Notes: generated from the sequence alone by a model not told the origin. Positions 1 to 8,825 are shown, numbered from the stretch's first letter. The stretch: 64,000 nucleotides of DNA from Shewanella nanhaiensis (GCF_019457885.1 NZ_JAHZST010000004.1:248001-312000); one strand, 5' to 3'. A program made the numbers and translations.

Positions 1-193
1 GGCTGTGGCCGTTGACAGCAAGGCCAAAAATGTTCCCTACATTTTTCGGCATTTCCCATGTCCATATAGGTCAGATGCTGTCCTCGAACTTACATGTATG
101 ACTCTTTTGAAATCAAGAGCCAGCGTCTCGCTGAACCCTTTCAAAGAAATAGTGCACATACGCCCACCGCAGGTGATAGCAATGAAGGAATGA
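1..193 (+). other. Doubtful open reading frame in repeat-like DNA
   Basis: An open frame of about 62 codons begins with GTG at position 5 and is also open to the window edge, so it may be the end of something longer. The predicted peptide has no signal sequence, membrane segment or recognisable domain, and no convincing ribosome binding site is visible. The surrounding DNA is rich in short repeats and hairpins. From memory, similar short frames recur in Shewanella intergenic DNA, which suggests repeat sequence rather than a gene. I would not annotate a protein here without copy-number evidence. Confidence 0.2.
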
Positions 194-241
194 CCTTCAG
201 CCATTCACCAAATAGCAACTCAGCCAAAATCTTTAAGCTGG

Positions 242-262
242 ATCCTGAAACTAGTTCAGGAT
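242..262. repeat. Short hairpin (ATCCTGAA / TTCAGGAT)
   Basis: A perfect 8-bp inverted repeat, ATCCTGAA and TTCAGGAT, encloses the loop ACTAG. Hairpins of this wording are common short intergenic repeats in many bacterial genomes (from memory). It lies in non-coding DNA with no gene within 400 bases, so a terminator role is unlikely. Confidence 0.5.
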
Positions 263-293
263 GACGGCTCTAAGTAGTCATTTGCTAGTACTA

Positions 294-323
294 AGAAAAT
301 GTAATCAAGTCTTCATTTGAAGG
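294..323 (+). repeat. Direct repeat, copy 1
   Basis: This stretch begins AGAAAATGTAATCAAGTC and continues CTTCATTTGAAG. A near-identical stretch lies at 601-629. The pair brackets the dispersed hairpin repeat at 395-521. Confidence 0.6.
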
Positions 324-394
324 CTAACAAGCTTTCACCACGGAGGACACGAAGCTCTCGGAGAGAGGGCAAAGAACAATAACTTAGGAGCCAA

Positions 395-521
395 ATCGAA
401 GAGATAACCTTCTCGTAAATCAGCAGGTGTAGATGCGGCTGCGAGCTTCGATTTCAGGGATGAAATCGTAGAGCGTATAGGGATATATTTACAGCGTCTC
501 GCAGAAGTGTCTGCACACACC
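395..521 (+). repeat. Dispersed hairpin repeat element, copy A
   Basis: About 127 bases that align end to end with 38803-38930 and in their first half with 37967-38029. Shared blocks are ATCGAAGAGATAA at the start, CAGGGATG and GTAGAGC in the middle, and GAAGTGT near the end. A perfect hairpin sits at 449-468 (CGATTTCA, loop GGGA, TGAAATCG), and a weaker one at 475-488 has the same GGGA loop. The second copy has a different stem sequence around the same loop. No open frame is shared, so this is a non-coding repeat family. Confidence 0.65.
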
Positions 522-600
522 ACGCTGGGAGGCGATAGGTCGGAATGAAGGTTCGATCTGGAATCATATACCAAATATCAAATCTGTTAGAAGCTAAACC

Positions 601-629
601 AGAAAATGTAACCAGTCTTCATTCGAAGA
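601..629 (+). repeat. Direct repeat, copy 2
   Basis: Second copy of the stretch at 294-323, reading AGAAAATGTAACCAGTC then TTCATTCGAAG, with a few substitutions and a small deletion. It ends where a strong hairpin begins. Confidence 0.6.
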
Positions 630-661
630 ACATAAAGCCTACATAAAGTAGGCTTTATGTT
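629..661. terminator. Strong hairpin downstream of the BamE-like lipoprotein gene
   Basis: A perfect 14-bp stem (629-642 with 648-661) encloses a 5-base loop. It lies just beyond the stop of the minus-strand lipoprotein gene at 715. There is no uninterrupted T-run after the stem on either strand, so it could be a terminator of limited strength or an mRNA 3'-end stabiliser. Confidence 0.5.
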
Positions 662-714
662 TAAAGGGATGAGTTTTAGTTTCTTCCCCAAAAGAGTATT
701 GGGTTATAGCCAGA

Positions 715-1092
715 CTAATTAAGGGAGCTGCTAGTATTGATGTTGTAGTTCACTGGTGTATGCGTTTCTGCGAAATTAATAACCACGCCGTCACGAACCA
801 AAATATCGAGCATATGTGTAGTAAAGTTGGATGTAGTTTTCATGGTAAATGCTTGAGCTGATGCTGAACCTTCTGTGTATGTGTAAATCCATTTCACATC
901 AGTTTCACTTATGACTGTTTTTACTTGAGGCTGACCCAATAAATTTACCAAGCTTACTTCGTCAGTAATTCCTTTTTTTATCAGTGACACTTGTTTAGGT
1001 GTAAAAGATGTACCTGAGTTAATGCTGGATGTGTAGGTACAAGCACTAACTAATAGTAGAAAAGGCAATATTATTAAATATGATTTTCTCAT
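715..1092 (-). CDS. Small BamE/SmpA-like outer-membrane lipoprotein
   Basis: A 125-residue predicted lipoprotein. The first 18 residues form a signal peptide ending in the lipobox LVSAC, so the mature protein should be lipidated on Cys18. The next part (about residues 30-60) has the pattern of the SmpA/OmlA fold: a short helix, 'IKKGITDEVSLVNLLGQPQ', then a strand with a conserved Trp. BamE itself is an accessory subunit of the outer-membrane protein assembly machine, but many small lipoproteins share this fold, so the exact role is open. A clear AAGGA lies 5-6 bases before the ATG. The gene stands alone between a hairpin downstream and the tRNA terminator upstream. Confidence 0.75.
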   Translation of the reverse strand: MRKSYLIILPFLLLVSACTYTSSINSGTSFTPKQVSLIKKGITDEVSLVNLLGQPQVKTVISETDVKWIYTYTEGSASAQAFTMKTTSNFTTHMLDILVRDGVVINFAETHTPVNYNINTSSSLN

Positions 1093-1220
1093 TATATTCC
1101 TTGGAAATAAGTATGTAGTAAATGAGGGGTAATATAGTGCTTTAAGGGAGTTTTATATGTGAACAAGTTTAGATAATGGAAAATACTTCCAGTATGAGAT
1201 TTACTAAATTGAAGACACAA

Positions 1221-1250
1221 AAAAGCCTACACAAGGTAGGCTTTTTTGTT
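1221..1250. terminator. Bidirectional terminator after tRNA-Ile
   Basis: A stem of AGCCTAC (1224-1230) with GTAGGCT (1236-1242) is flanked by A-runs on one side and T-runs on the other, so it can act on both strands. On the minus strand it directly follows the tRNA 3' end. Confidence 0.75.
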
Positions 1251-1256
1251 TTAAAT

Positions 1257-1333
1257 TGGTGGCCCCTCCCAGACTCGAACTGGGGACCTGACGATTATGA
1301 GTCGTATGCTCTAACCAACTGAGCTAAGGGGCC
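1257..1333 (-). tRNA. ileX: tRNA-Ile2 (anticodon CAT, lysidine type)
   Basis: The minus strand reads as a complete cloverleaf: acceptor stem GGCCCCT pairing with AGGGGCC, D-arm GCTCAGTTGGTTAGAGC, anticodon loop CTCATAA and T-arm loop TTCGAGT. The CCA end is encoded. The CAT anticodon would suggest methionine, but the acceptor and loop sequences match E. coli ileX, whose C34 is modified to lysidine by TilS so that it reads AUA as isoleucine. E. coli ileX also lies next to rpoD, which supports the call. Confidence 0.9.
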
Positions 1334-1503
1334 TACTTAAGGAAGTCGTCACTACCGAAAGCGAACAGAAGTATACGAGGTTTAAATCTGCTTGTCACCT
1401 GTGATTTGATAAGAAATTGCAACTTTGAACTCAACTGCTTATCTGTTAAACGATATGTCCATTTTCTACGTTAAGTTAAGTTATAAAATAGAGGGTTAAA
1501 TAT

Positions 1504-1532
1504 AAAAAAACCTGCCGAGTGGGCAGGTTTTT
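1504..1532 (-). terminator. rpoD terminator
   Basis: The stem AAACCTGCC (1508-1516) with GGCAGGTTT (1522-1530) is followed on the minus strand by a T-run. It lies about 25 bases beyond the rpoD stop codon, as expected for an intrinsic terminator ending the macromolecular-synthesis operon. Confidence 0.85.
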
Positions 1533-1558
1533 AGTCTTTATCTATCTGAGACTGAGGA

Positions 1559-3394
1559 CTACTCGTCTAGGAAAGATTTTAAGATCTCTGAGCGAGAAGG
1601 GTGACGTAGCTTACGCAGCGCCTTAGCTTCAATCTGACGAATACGCTCACGTGTTACGTCAAACTGCTTACCAACCTCTTCAAGCGTGTGGTCAGTGTTC
1701 ATGTCGATACCAAAACGCATACGCAGTACTTTAGCTTCACGAGCCGTTAGGCCTGCAAGCACTTCGTGAGTGGCGTTCTTCAAGCTTTCGCCTGTTGCTG
1801 AGTCTAAAGGTAGCTCAAGCGTAGTATCTTCGATGAAATCACCTAAGTGCGAATCTTCATCATCACCGATAGGGGTTTCCATTGAGATTGGCTCTTTAGC
1901 AATCTTAAGGACCTTACGGATCTTATCTTCAGGCATCAACATGCGCTCTGCCAACTCTTCAGGAGAGGGCTCACGACCCATCTCTTGTAGCATTTGACGA
2001 GAGATACGGTTTAGCTTGTTGATTGTCTCAATCATGTGCACTGGAATACGGATCGTTCTTGCTTGGTCAGCAATTGAGCGAGTGATCGCCTGACGGATCC
2101 ACCAGGTTGCGTAGGTCGAGAACTTGTAACCACGACGGTATTCAAACTTATCAACCGCTTTCATTAGACCAATATTACCTTCCTGGATCAGATCCAAGAA
2201 CTGTAGGCCACGGTTGGTGTACTTTTTAGCGATTGAGATAACTAGACGTAAGTTAGCTTCAACCATCTCTTTCTTTGCACGGCGAGCTTTAGCTTCACCG
2301 ATTGACATACGACGGTTGATATCTTTGATAGCCGCAATCGCAAGTCCAGTCTCTTTTTCTATCGCATCAAGCTTTGCACGACAACGTCGAACATCTGGCT
2401 CAACCATCTCTAAGCCTTCAACATAAGGCTTTTTCGATGCAAGTTCTTCATCAAACCATGCGATGCTACTTTCGTCAGAGGTATAACCTTTAACGAAGTT
2501 TTTCTTCGGCATCTTAGCTTGTTCAACACATAGCTTCATGATGAGGCGTTCTTGAACACGCACTCTGTCCATCATGGCGCGCATGCTTTTCACTAAGCGG
2601 TCAAACTGCTTAGGCATTAAGCGGAACTCTTTGAAAATCTCACCGATCTCAAAAAGAGCTAAGGTAGACTCTGGGTGTCCACGGCCTTTTAGATTGATAA
2701 CTCTAAGGGTGTTCTCATGAGCTTCACGAAGCTGAGTAAAGCGCTCTTTTGCTTCTTCAGGATCTGGACCTTTCGGGCCTTCCTCTTCATCTTCATCATC
2801 TTCGTTATCTTCATCATCTTCATCGTCCAGATCTTCATCTGAAAGCTCTGAACCGACGTGGGTAGCCGTTGGCGCAACATCTTCCGCATTTGGGTCGACA
2901 AAACCTGAGATAATATCTGATAGACGGATCTCTTCGGCTTCGTAGCGGTCATACTGCTCAAGGATCATCGCGATCGCTTGTGGGTATTCAGCAACCGATG
3001 CCTGAACTGTGTTGATCCCCTCTTCAATACGCTTAGCGATAACAATCTCGCCTTCACGGGTAAGAAGTTCAACAGTACCCATCTCACGCATATACATACG
3101 AACTGGGTCAGTTGTACGGCCTAGCTCGGCCTCTACTGTTGCAAGTGCAGCAGCAGCTTCTTCAGCAGCATCATCATCGGTGCTGTCTTCAGACATCATC
3201 ATCTCATCAGCATCCGGCGCCTGTTCATAGACGCGAATACCCATGTCGTTGATCATCTGGACAATATCTTCGATCTGATCGGCATCGACCATATCTGCAG
3301 GCAAGTGATCGTTCACTTCTGCATAGGTTAAGTAACCTTGCTCTTTACCTTTGGCAAGCAACAATTTAAGTTGCGACTGAGGAGTTTGCTCCAT
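1559..3394 (-). CDS. rpoD: RNA polymerase primary sigma factor RpoD (sigma-70)
   Basis: A 611-residue housekeeping sigma factor that directs RNA polymerase to most promoters. Region 1.1 is at the N terminus ([12 protein letters not shown]). Region 1.2 contains [15 protein letters not shown] long acidic insert rich in Asp and Glu lies at about residues 185-215, region 2 contains [14 protein letters not shown] with the -10-melting WWIRQAI, and region 4 ends with [22 protein letters not shown]. The frame is open a further 21 codons upstream, but the start at MEQTPQSQ matches the family and is adopted here. It is the last gene of the rpsU-yqeY-dnaG-rpoD operon, 126 bases after dnaG. Confidence 0.97.
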   Translation of the reverse strand: MEQTPQSQLKLLLAKGKEQGYLTYAEVNDHLPADMVDADQIEDIVQMINDMGIRVYEQAPDADEMMMSEDSTDDDAAEEAAAALATVEAELGRTTDPVRMYMREMGTVELLTREGEIVIAKRIEEGINTVQASVAEYPQAIAMILEQYDRYEAEEIRLSDIISGFVDPNAEDVAPTATHVGSELSDEDLDDEDDEDNEDDEDEEEGPKGPDPEEAKERFTQLREAHENTLRVINLKGRGHPESTLALFEIGEIFKEFRLMPKQFDRLVKSMRAMMDRVRVQERLIMKLCVEQAKMPKKNFVKGYTSDESSIAWFDEELASKKPYVEGLEMVEPDVRRCRAKLDAIEKETGLAIAAIKDINRRMSIGEAKARRAKKEMVEANLRLVISIAKKYTNRGLQFLDLIQEGNIGLMKAVDKFEYRRGYKFSTYATWWIRQAITRSIADQARTIRIPVHMIETINKLNRISRQMLQEMGREPSPEELAERMLMPEDKIRKVLKIAKEPISMETPIGDDEDSHLGDFIEDTTLELPLDSATGESLKNATHEVLAGLTAREAKVLRMRFGIDMNTDHTLEEVGKQFDVTRERIRQIEAKALRKLRHPSRSEILKSFLDE

Positions 3395-3520
3395 AGATAT
3401 CATCCAAGTTGGGTAACAGTTAAAACGATGCGCATTGATTGCCGCGCAAATCGTCAATTATAGCCTTGTGTGTTTCAGTGTGCTAGTCCAAAATGCTTAC
3501 TTTTTGAGGCAGGGTATGCC

Positions 3521-5248
3521 TTATTTCAGCCCTTTTATGACAGCGATAAGCTTAGTCAGCTGTATCCTTTCTTCTTTAGTATGGTTCTGTTTTAGACTCA
3601 ATTCCTGATATCGTTGTTCAATATATTGATTGTTCAACCAGATCAGGGTTTTTCTAAACTCGAGTTGCAGGTTTTCATCCGCCACTTGATGGTCCCATTG
3701 GGTCAGTTTTTTTAGGGTGCTGAGTTGCTCATCTCCCCTAAACTGCTCAAGTAGTTGTGCGCTGTTTTTTACCTGTACACGGGTTATATCTAATAACAGG
3801 GTCAGCAACTCTATGCCGGCCATCTTTATGTGTTTCAGTGCAGGCTGCTCTGGCAAGCCTTCACCTAAAAGAGGATTTTGTACTAGCAAGGCGATGGCTA
3901 ATCGCAATGGGGTTCCTCGTCCTTTTAATGCTTTTGTTTGAAGCGGTTTTGCTTGCTCTTTACTAGAGAAGCCCAGCTTCCTTTTTAGCTCTTCAGCACT
4001 GTTCATACCCAGTTTATAAGCTAGGTTCTCTAGCAGTAAACTTTGTAAAACTGTGTCTTGAATCTTTTCAATCAGCTTGATTGCCTGTTTAGCTAACGTG
4101 CCTTTATCTGAGCCATATTGTGTGGCTAAAGTTTCAAATAGAAACTCGGGCAGTAGTTGGGCCTCTTCAATCTGACTTTCAAATACCTCTTTTCCCACCT
4201 GACGGACCATAGTATCAGGGTCTTCACCTTCAGGTAGAAACATAAATTTCACCTGATTACCTGGTTTTAACAGGGGGAGTGCCGTTTCCAAAGCTCGCCA
4301 AGCGGCTTCTGTTCCAGCTCTGTCGCCGTCATAACAGCAGACAACCTCTTTGGCACTACGTAGCAATAGCTGAAATTGATCAGCGGTTGTTGATGTGCCT
4401 AATGATGCCACTGCGTAGTCGACACCAAATTGGGCCAGTGCGACCACATCCATATAGCCTTCGACAATGAGTACTTTCTGTGGATCTCTGTGCTTTTGTT
4501 TCAGCTCATAGAGACCATAGAGTTCATTGCCCTTATGAAATATGGGCGTTTCTGGAGAATTCAAGTACTTTGGCGTACCATCGCCTAAAACTCGACCACC
4601 AAAACCGATAACTCGGCCTCTTCTGTCACGAATTGGGAACATTAATCTGTCCCTAAATCTATCGTAACGTTTGCCGTTATCGTTCTCTATCACCATACCA
4701 GCGGTGAGGAGTTTATCTTGTGCATCCTGACTCTGGCGGTAGCGGCTTAGTAAGCCGTCCCAGCCATCGGGTGCGAACCCAATATTGAAGTGTTCAACCA
4801 CTTCATTGGAGAGTCCTCGATGTGCTAAATAATCAAGAACCTTTTGTTTATCATCATTTTGTCTAAGCTGATTCTGAAAGTACAGACTCGCTTCTTCCAT
4901 TAATTGATACAGATCACGACTTAATCCTTCGTCGCGTCTTGGCCCTGTTCCTTTCTCTCTTGGGACTTCTACACCAAGTTGTCCAGCGAGATCTTCAATG
5001 GCATCGATAAAGTCGAGCCTGTCATATTCCATGACAAAATCAATGACGTTGCCATGTGCACCACAACCGAAGCAATGGTAAAACTGTTTATCCCGGCTTA
5101 CGGTAAAAGAGGGGGATTTTTCGCTGTGAAAAGGGCAACAGGCAGAGTGGTTCTTACCCGCCTTTTTTAGGGGTACTTTTGCGTCGATTAGATCGACTAT
5201 GTCAATTCGAGCTACTAGCTCATTGATAAAATCACGAGGTATCGCCAT
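3521..5248 (-). CDS. dnaG: DNA primase DnaG
   Basis: A 575-residue primase (E. coli 581) that makes the RNA primers for replication with DnaB helicase. The N-terminal zinc ribbon is intact: Cys38, His41, Cys59 and Cys62 (CPFH...CFGC). The catalytic core follows, with the Toprim segment 'VLIVEGYMDVVALAQFG' near residue 260 and the acidic 'CCYDGDRAGTEAA' metal site near residue 305. The C-terminal 150 residues are the diverged helicase-binding domain. No clear Shine-Dalgarno sequence is visible before the ATG, in keeping with the low expression usual for primase. A terminator-like hairpin lies between it and yqeY. Confidence 0.97.
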   Translation of the reverse strand: MAIPRDFINELVARIDIVDLIDAKVPLKKAGKNHSACCPFHSEKSPSFTVSRDKQFYHCFGCGAHGNVIDFVMEYDRLDFIDAIEDLAGQLGVEVPREKGTGPRRDEGLSRDLYQLMEEASLYFQNQLRQNDDKQKVLDYLAHRGLSNEVVEHFNIGFAPDGWDGLLSRYRQSQDAQDKLLTAGMVIENDNGKRYDRFRDRLMFPIRDRRGRVIGFGGRVLGDGTPKYLNSPETPIFHKGNELYGLYELKQKHRDPQKVLIVEGYMDVVALAQFGVDYAVASLGTSTTADQFQLLLRSAKEVVCCYDGDRAGTEAAWRALETALPLLKPGNQVKFMFLPEGEDPDTMVRQVGKEVFESQIEEAQLLPEFLFETLATQYGSDKGTLAKQAIKLIEKIQDTVLQSLLLENLAYKLGMNSAEELKRKLGFSSKEQAKPLQTKALKGRGTPLRLAIALLVQNPLLGEGLPEQPALKHIKMAGIELLTLLLDITRVQVKNSAQLLEQFRGDEQLSTLKKLTQWDHQVADENLQLEFRKTLIWLNNQYIEQRYQELSLKQNHTKEERIQLTKLIAVIKGLK

Positions 5249-5299
5249 TAGTCAGTAAATAACGCCTTTCGCGAAGAAAAAACATAAACAATATAAACA

Positions 5300-5334
5300 A
5301 ACAAGCCGCGCAAGAGCACGGCTTATTCACGCAT
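5300..5334 (-). terminator. Intra-operon terminator before dnaG
   Basis: On the minus strand a 9-bp stem with one T-G wobble (positions 5326-5334 with 5313-5321) has the loop TCTT and is followed by GTTTGTTTATA. In E. coli an attenuating terminator lies upstream of dnaG and lowers primase relative to S21. This hairpin occupies the same functional place, here after yqeY. Confidence 0.65.
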
Positions 5335-5344
5335 TAAACATAAG

Positions 5345-5788
5345 TTACTTAAGTTTTGCTCTGATCATAGCGCCAATTGCCGCCATGTCCGCTCTGCCTA
5401 AGACCTTAGGTTTTAACGCTCCCATTACTTTACCCATATCCGCCATGGAGGATGCGCCCATCTCAGTGATGCTTGCATCAACTAGCTGAGCAATTTCCTC
5501 TTCTGAAAGAGGTTGAGGCAGAAAGTCTTCAAGAACCTTGATTTCATCTGCTTCAATTGCTGCTAGCTCATCACGTCCGGCTGCACTATATTGTGCAATC
5601 GAATCGCGACGCTGTTTAACCATTTTGGTTAAGACCGCTATAGCCTGATCATCAGTTAGAGTTTCGCGGGTATCCACTTCAATCTGCTTGATGGCGGCCA
5701 GTGCCATACGAATCGTCCCCAAGCGCACCTTTTCTTTGGCACGCATGGCTTGTTTCATTTGGTCTTTTAGCTGATCAACTAGGCTCAT
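5345..5788 (-). CDS. yqeY: GatB/YqeY domain protein
   Basis: A 147-residue protein of the YqeY family, related to the tail domain of the GatB subunit of tRNA-dependent amidotransferase. It begins MSLVDQLKDQMKQAMRAKEKVRLGTIR, with the conserved 'RLGTIRMALAAIKQIEVDTR' helix, and ends with the domain holding 'MGKVMGALKPKVLGRADM'. A tRNA-binding role is inferred from the GatB tail, and the cellular function is not established. It starts only 6 bases after rpsU without an obvious ribosome binding site, which suggests translational coupling. Confidence 0.92.
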   Translation of the reverse strand: MSLVDQLKDQMKQAMRAKEKVRLGTIRMALAAIKQIEVDTRETLTDDQAIAVLTKMVKQRRDSIAQYSAAGRDELAAIEADEIKVLEDFLPQPLSEEEIAQLVDASITEMGASSMADMGKVMGALKPKVLGRADMAAIGAMIRAKLK

Positions 5789-5794
5789 AAGAGA

Positions 5795-6010
5795 TTAGTA
5801 TAAACGTACGCGACGAGCGTTTTCGCGTGAAAGTTTCTTAGCAAGACGCTTAACAGCAGCGGCTTTAGCACGCTTACGTGCAGTTGTTGGCTTTTCGTAA
5901 AACTCACGAGCACGAACATCAGCTAAGATACCAGCTTTCTCACAAGAGCGCTTAAAACGACGTAGAGCTACGTCAAATGGTTCGTTATCGCGTACTTTAA
6001 TTATTGGCAT
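5795..6010 (-). CDS. rpsU: 30S ribosomal protein bS21
   Basis: The 71-residue small-subunit protein S21, located near the mRNA exit and anti-Shine-Dalgarno region of the 30S subunit. It starts [27 protein letters not shown] and has the very basic tail typical of the family, at the usual length. A strong AAGGGG precedes the start. It is the first gene of the rpsU-yqeY-dnaG-rpoD operon, behind a readable promoter and a short leader hairpin. Confidence 0.98.
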   Translation of the reverse strand: MPIIKVRDNEPFDVALRRFKRSCEKAGILADVRAREFYEKPTTARKRAKAAAVKRLAKKLSRENARRVRLY

Positions 6011-6039
6011 ACGCCATCACCCCTTAGGTGTAGTTGTTG

Positions 6040-6057
6040 GAGTCAATTGCTTGACTC
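6040..6057 (-). other. Hairpin in the rpsU leader
   Basis: GAGTCAA pairs with TTGACTC around the loop TTGC in the 5' untranslated region of rpsU. It lies between the promoter and the ribosome binding site and could regulate translation or stability. No known leader family was recognised. Confidence 0.4.
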
Positions 6058-6083
6058 TAGTTAATTTAAAAATGGTGCGGAAT

Positions 6084-6111
6084 TCTATACCGAGTTCGAC
6101 CACTTTGTAAA
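6084..6111 (-). promoter_or_regulatory. Sigma-70 promoter of the rpsU operon
   Basis: On the minus strand TTTACA (-35, 6106-6111) is separated by 16 bases from TATAGA (-10, 6084-6089). It lies about 75 bases before the rpsU start. I looked for a LexA box, as found in the E. coli operon, and saw none. Confidence 0.65.
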
Positions 6112-6398
6112 GCCTATATTGCGATCCAAATAGAGATCTTTCGGCCAACTTTTGATCTTATTTAAGCCTAGTCCAAATAGCAAGCGCAATAAACCTAGAT
6201 TTGAGGGTTAGCTCACTACTTTGAAATCACACTATTTTTAGTGGGTTAAGGGTCAATATCTTGTGTTGAATTAATGGTTTCTTGTGCCGTTAAACGCTCT
6301 TTTGTCGCTCTCGTGTGTGTTGCAGGCGGGAATATATTGGAATAAGGGGCAACTGCGGGTAGAATTAGCGCCCTATTTTGACTGCTTGACGGGATATG

Positions 6399-7412
6399 AT
6401 GCGGGTTTTAGGTATTGAAACATCTTGCGATGAAACTGGGGTGGCTGTTTATGATGATGAGCAGGGCCTGTTGTCACATACATTGTACAGTCAGGTAAAG
6501 CTGCACGCGGATTACGGTGGTGTAGTCCCTGAGCTGGCTTCGAGAGATCACGTTAGAAAAATCGTTCCGCTCGTTAAGCAGGCGCTTGCTGATGCCAACT
6601 GTACATTAGATGATATCTATGGCGTGGCTTATACCAAGGGGCCAGGTTTAGTGGGAGCACTGCTTGTCGGTGCATGTATGGGAAGAGCGCTGGCTTACTC
6701 CTGGGATAAACCTGCTATTGGCGTACATCACATGGAGGGGCATTTGCTTGCTCCTATGCTTGAAGATGATGTGCCTGCATTTCCATTTCTTGCACTACTG
6801 GTTTCTGGTGGTCACTCCATGCTGGTCGCTGTCGAAGGCATAGGTAAATATGAAGTCCTTGGCGAGTCGGTTGATGATGCGGCAGGTGAAGCGTTTGATA
6901 AAACCGCAAAGTTGATGGGACTAGATTACCCAGGCGGACCACGTTTGGCTAAGTTAGCTGCAAAAGGCGAAAGCGGCCATTACCGCTTCCCACGTCCTAT
7001 GACAGATAAACCTGGGTTGAACTTTAGCTTCTCTGGGTTAAAAACCTTTGCGGCCAATACCATTGCTGCAGAGTCAGACGATGAGCAGACCCGTGCCAAT
7101 ATCGCTTTAGCCTTTGAAGAAGCTGTGGTCGATACCTTGTCGATTAAGTGCCGCCGCGCATTAAAGCAAACTGGTTATAAAAACTTAGTGATTGCTGGCG
7201 GCGTGAGTGCTAATACTCGTTTGCGTAGCTCATTGGCTGAGATGATGACCTCTCTTGGCGGTAAGGTTTATTACCCTAGAGGTGAGTTCTGTACTGATAA
7301 TGGTGCGATGATCGCTTATGCAGGTTTACAAAGGTTAAAGGCGGGTCAAACTGATGATCTCGGCGTGAAGGGGATACCGCGCTGGCCACTGGATACACTG
7401 CCACCAGTATAA
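6399..7412 (+). CDS. tsaD: tRNA t6A37 threonylcarbamoyltransferase TsaD
   Basis: A 337-residue protein, the same length as E. coli TsaD (YgjD). It transfers the threonylcarbamoyl group to A37 of tRNAs that read ANN codons, acting with TsaB, TsaC and TsaE. It opens [14 protein letters not shown] and has the metal-binding HxxxH pair (His111 and His115 in HHMEGH), the ASKHA-fold 'LLVSGGH' segment and the 'AGGVSAN' motif. An alternative ATG lies one codon upstream at 6396. The second is preferred on family length and spacing from GACGGGA. It is transcribed divergently from rpsU, as in E. coli. Confidence 0.96.
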   Translation: MRVLGIETSCDETGVAVYDDEQGLLSHTLYSQVKLHADYGGVVPELASRDHVRKIVPLVKQALADANCTLDDIYGVAYTKGPGLVGALLVGACMGRALAYSWDKPAIGVHHMEGHLLAPMLEDDVPAFPFLALLVSGGHSMLVAVEGIGKYEVLGESVDDAAGEAFDKTAKLMGLDYPGGPRLAKLAAKGESGHYRFPRPMTDKPGLNFSFSGLKTFAANTIAAESDDEQTRANIALAFEEAVVDTLSIKCRRALKQTGYKNLVIAGGVSANTRLRSSLAEMMTSLGGKVYYPRGEFCTDNGAMIAYAGLQRLKAGQTDDLGVKGIPRWPLDTLPPV

Positions 7413-7440
7413 AGCTGGCTACGAGCTATAGCAGTAAGAT

Positions 7441-7480
7441 ATAAAAACACCCCGTCTTTTATAAGGCGGGGTGTTTTTAT
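7441..7480. terminator. Bidirectional terminator between tsaD and plsY
   Basis: A perfect 14-bp stem (7441-7454 with 7467-7480) whose outer part is A-rich on one arm and T-rich on the other. It lies between two convergent genes and should stop transcription from both. Confidence 0.85.
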
Positions 7481-7491
7481 ATCCGAAGAAT

Positions 7492-8100
7492 CTAGGGCTT
7501 AGGGGTTTTCTTTCTTGAGAATTTAGACTCTTCGCCCTTGAGTAACCTTTGAATGTTCTCCTTGTGCCTGATAATGATCAAGGCCGATAACATGGCAACA
7601 GGGAGTACAAATCTATCGTCCAGATACCAGGTATAGAAAGGCGCTAACAGCGCGGTGACGATGGCGGCTAGCGAGGAGTATCTGCAGATAAGCACCATTA
7701 AGACCCAAGTTCCCATTAATAGTAGGGCTAGTTCAGGGCCGATGGGAGCCATTGCGCCGAACGCAGTCGCAACACCTTTACCGCCTTTAAAGTGGAAGAA
7801 GATGGGAAAGATGTGGCCAAGGCAAGCGGCGATGGCAATGATACCTAAGGAGACTGAGTCTAATCCCAACCGGAAAGCGATATAAGCGGGCAGGGCACCT
7901 TTGAGCATATCGAAAAACAGCACTAGCGCAGCGGAGCTGACACCGCCAATACGCAGTACATTGGTGGCTCCTGGATTGCCAGAACCTTGAGTTCTTGGAT
8001 CGGGTAAACCTCTTAAGCGACACACAAGCACGGCACTGGAGATTGACCCGGCAAGATAAGCGGACAAAATCATTCCTAAAGTAAGTGCGGTTATGGTCAA
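7492..8100 (-). CDS. plsY: Glycerol-3-phosphate acyltransferase PlsY
   Basis: A 202-residue inner-membrane enzyme that acylates glycerol-3-phosphate using acyl-phosphate, the first step of phospholipid synthesis in the PlsX/PlsY route. Visible hallmarks are '[36 protein letters not shown]', the '[10 protein letters not shown]' segment and '[17 protein letters not shown]', which are the three PlsY signature loops, with five or so membrane helices between them. The start codon is TTG, preceded by AAGGA at normal spacing. The length agrees with the E. coli protein (YgiH, 205). Confidence 0.95.
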   Translation of the reverse strand: MTITALTLGMILSAYLAGSISSAVLVCRLRGLPDPRTQGSGNPGATNVLRIGGVSSAALVLFFDMLKGALPAYIAFRLGLDSVSLGIIAIAACLGHIFPIFFHFKGGKGVATAFGAMAPIGPELALLLMGTWVLMVLICRYSSLAAIVTALLAPFYTWYLDDRFVLPVAMLSALIIIRHKENIQRLLKGEESKFSRKKTPKP

Positions 8101-8138
8101 ATTGGTTTCCTTATCCTTCTTAAGGTATCATCGCGCCA

Positions 8139-8212
8139 CAATATTTTTAGCCTACATTTATCTTGCACTACCCGAGGGAGTAGAGTGAGCGAGTTAGGCG
8201 CTAAAAATATTG
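8139..8212. repeat. 13-bp inverted repeat around a 48-base centre
   Basis: CAATATTTTTAGC (8139-8151) and GCTAAAAATATTG (8200-8212) are perfect inverted copies. The centre includes the smaller inverted repeat CTAC/GTAG. The element fills part of the 370-base space between plsY and folB. It has no T-run, and could be a small MITE-like insertion or a long regulatory hairpin. Confidence 0.55.
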
Positions 8213-8471
8213 GGACTAACATGAAATTAATTGTATTTGCGGGATATTTTCTCCCTTTTCTGTTGAAATTTCCTGATTGAGGTCTTTCAGCAGAGGCTAG
8301 ACAATATCACTGATTAGATTGGGATTATATCTTCTTTATCCGATTTAGCTTATCTGACCTCAGTGAATGACACTTAAGTATCGAGATTTCATTAGAGATA
8401 ATGCCGATGAGATCACATTGGACATACTATGAACTGTTGTTATTTTTTAGAAATTAACCATGGAGGTTGTC

Positions 8472-8825
8472 ATGGATAGGGTATTAATCAGGCAGTTAAA
8501 AATTGAAACCATTATCGGGATCTATGAGTGGGAAAAGCAGATCCACCAGACTCTATTGGTCGATCTTGATATGGCTTGGGATAACAAAATGGCAGCGGCC
8601 ACCGATGACTATCAACATGCGCTCTGTTATGAAACCGTCTCTAACCGCTTAACCGCGCTGATAACGCAGAAGCCAATTGAGCTCATTGAAACCGTGGCTG
8701 AGATGATAGCAAACTGCCTGATGACTGAGTTTAATGTGCCTTGGGTTAAAGTGACCATTATGAAGCCTGGCGCGGTTCCAACTGCTGCGGCTGTAGGTGT
8801 AGAGATAGAGAGAGGCCACGCTTAA
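8472..8825 (+). CDS. folB: Dihydroneopterin aldolase FolB
   Basis: A 117-residue tunnelling-fold enzyme that converts 7,8-dihydroneopterin to 6-hydroxymethyl-dihydropterin in folate synthesis. The substrate-binding segment 'TIIGIYEWEKQIHQ' (residues 13-26) and the C-terminal 'KVTIMKPGAVPTAAAVGVEIERG' with the catalytic Lys are clear. The frame is open four codons further upstream, but GGAGGT lies 4 bases before the internal ATG chosen here and would fall inside the longer version. The stop overlaps the folK start (TAATG), so the two are translationally coupled. Confidence 0.95.
   Translation: MDRVLIRQLKIETIIGIYEWEKQIHQTLLVDLDMAWDNKMAAATDDYQHALCYETVSNRLTALITQKPIELIETVAEMIANCLMTEFNVPWVKVTIMKPGAVPTAAAVGVEIERGHA

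Noticed and set aside
6011..6398. LexA (SOS) box in the rpsU-tsaD intergenic region
   Set aside because: The E. coli operon has one, but no CTGT-N8-ACAG match is visible here.
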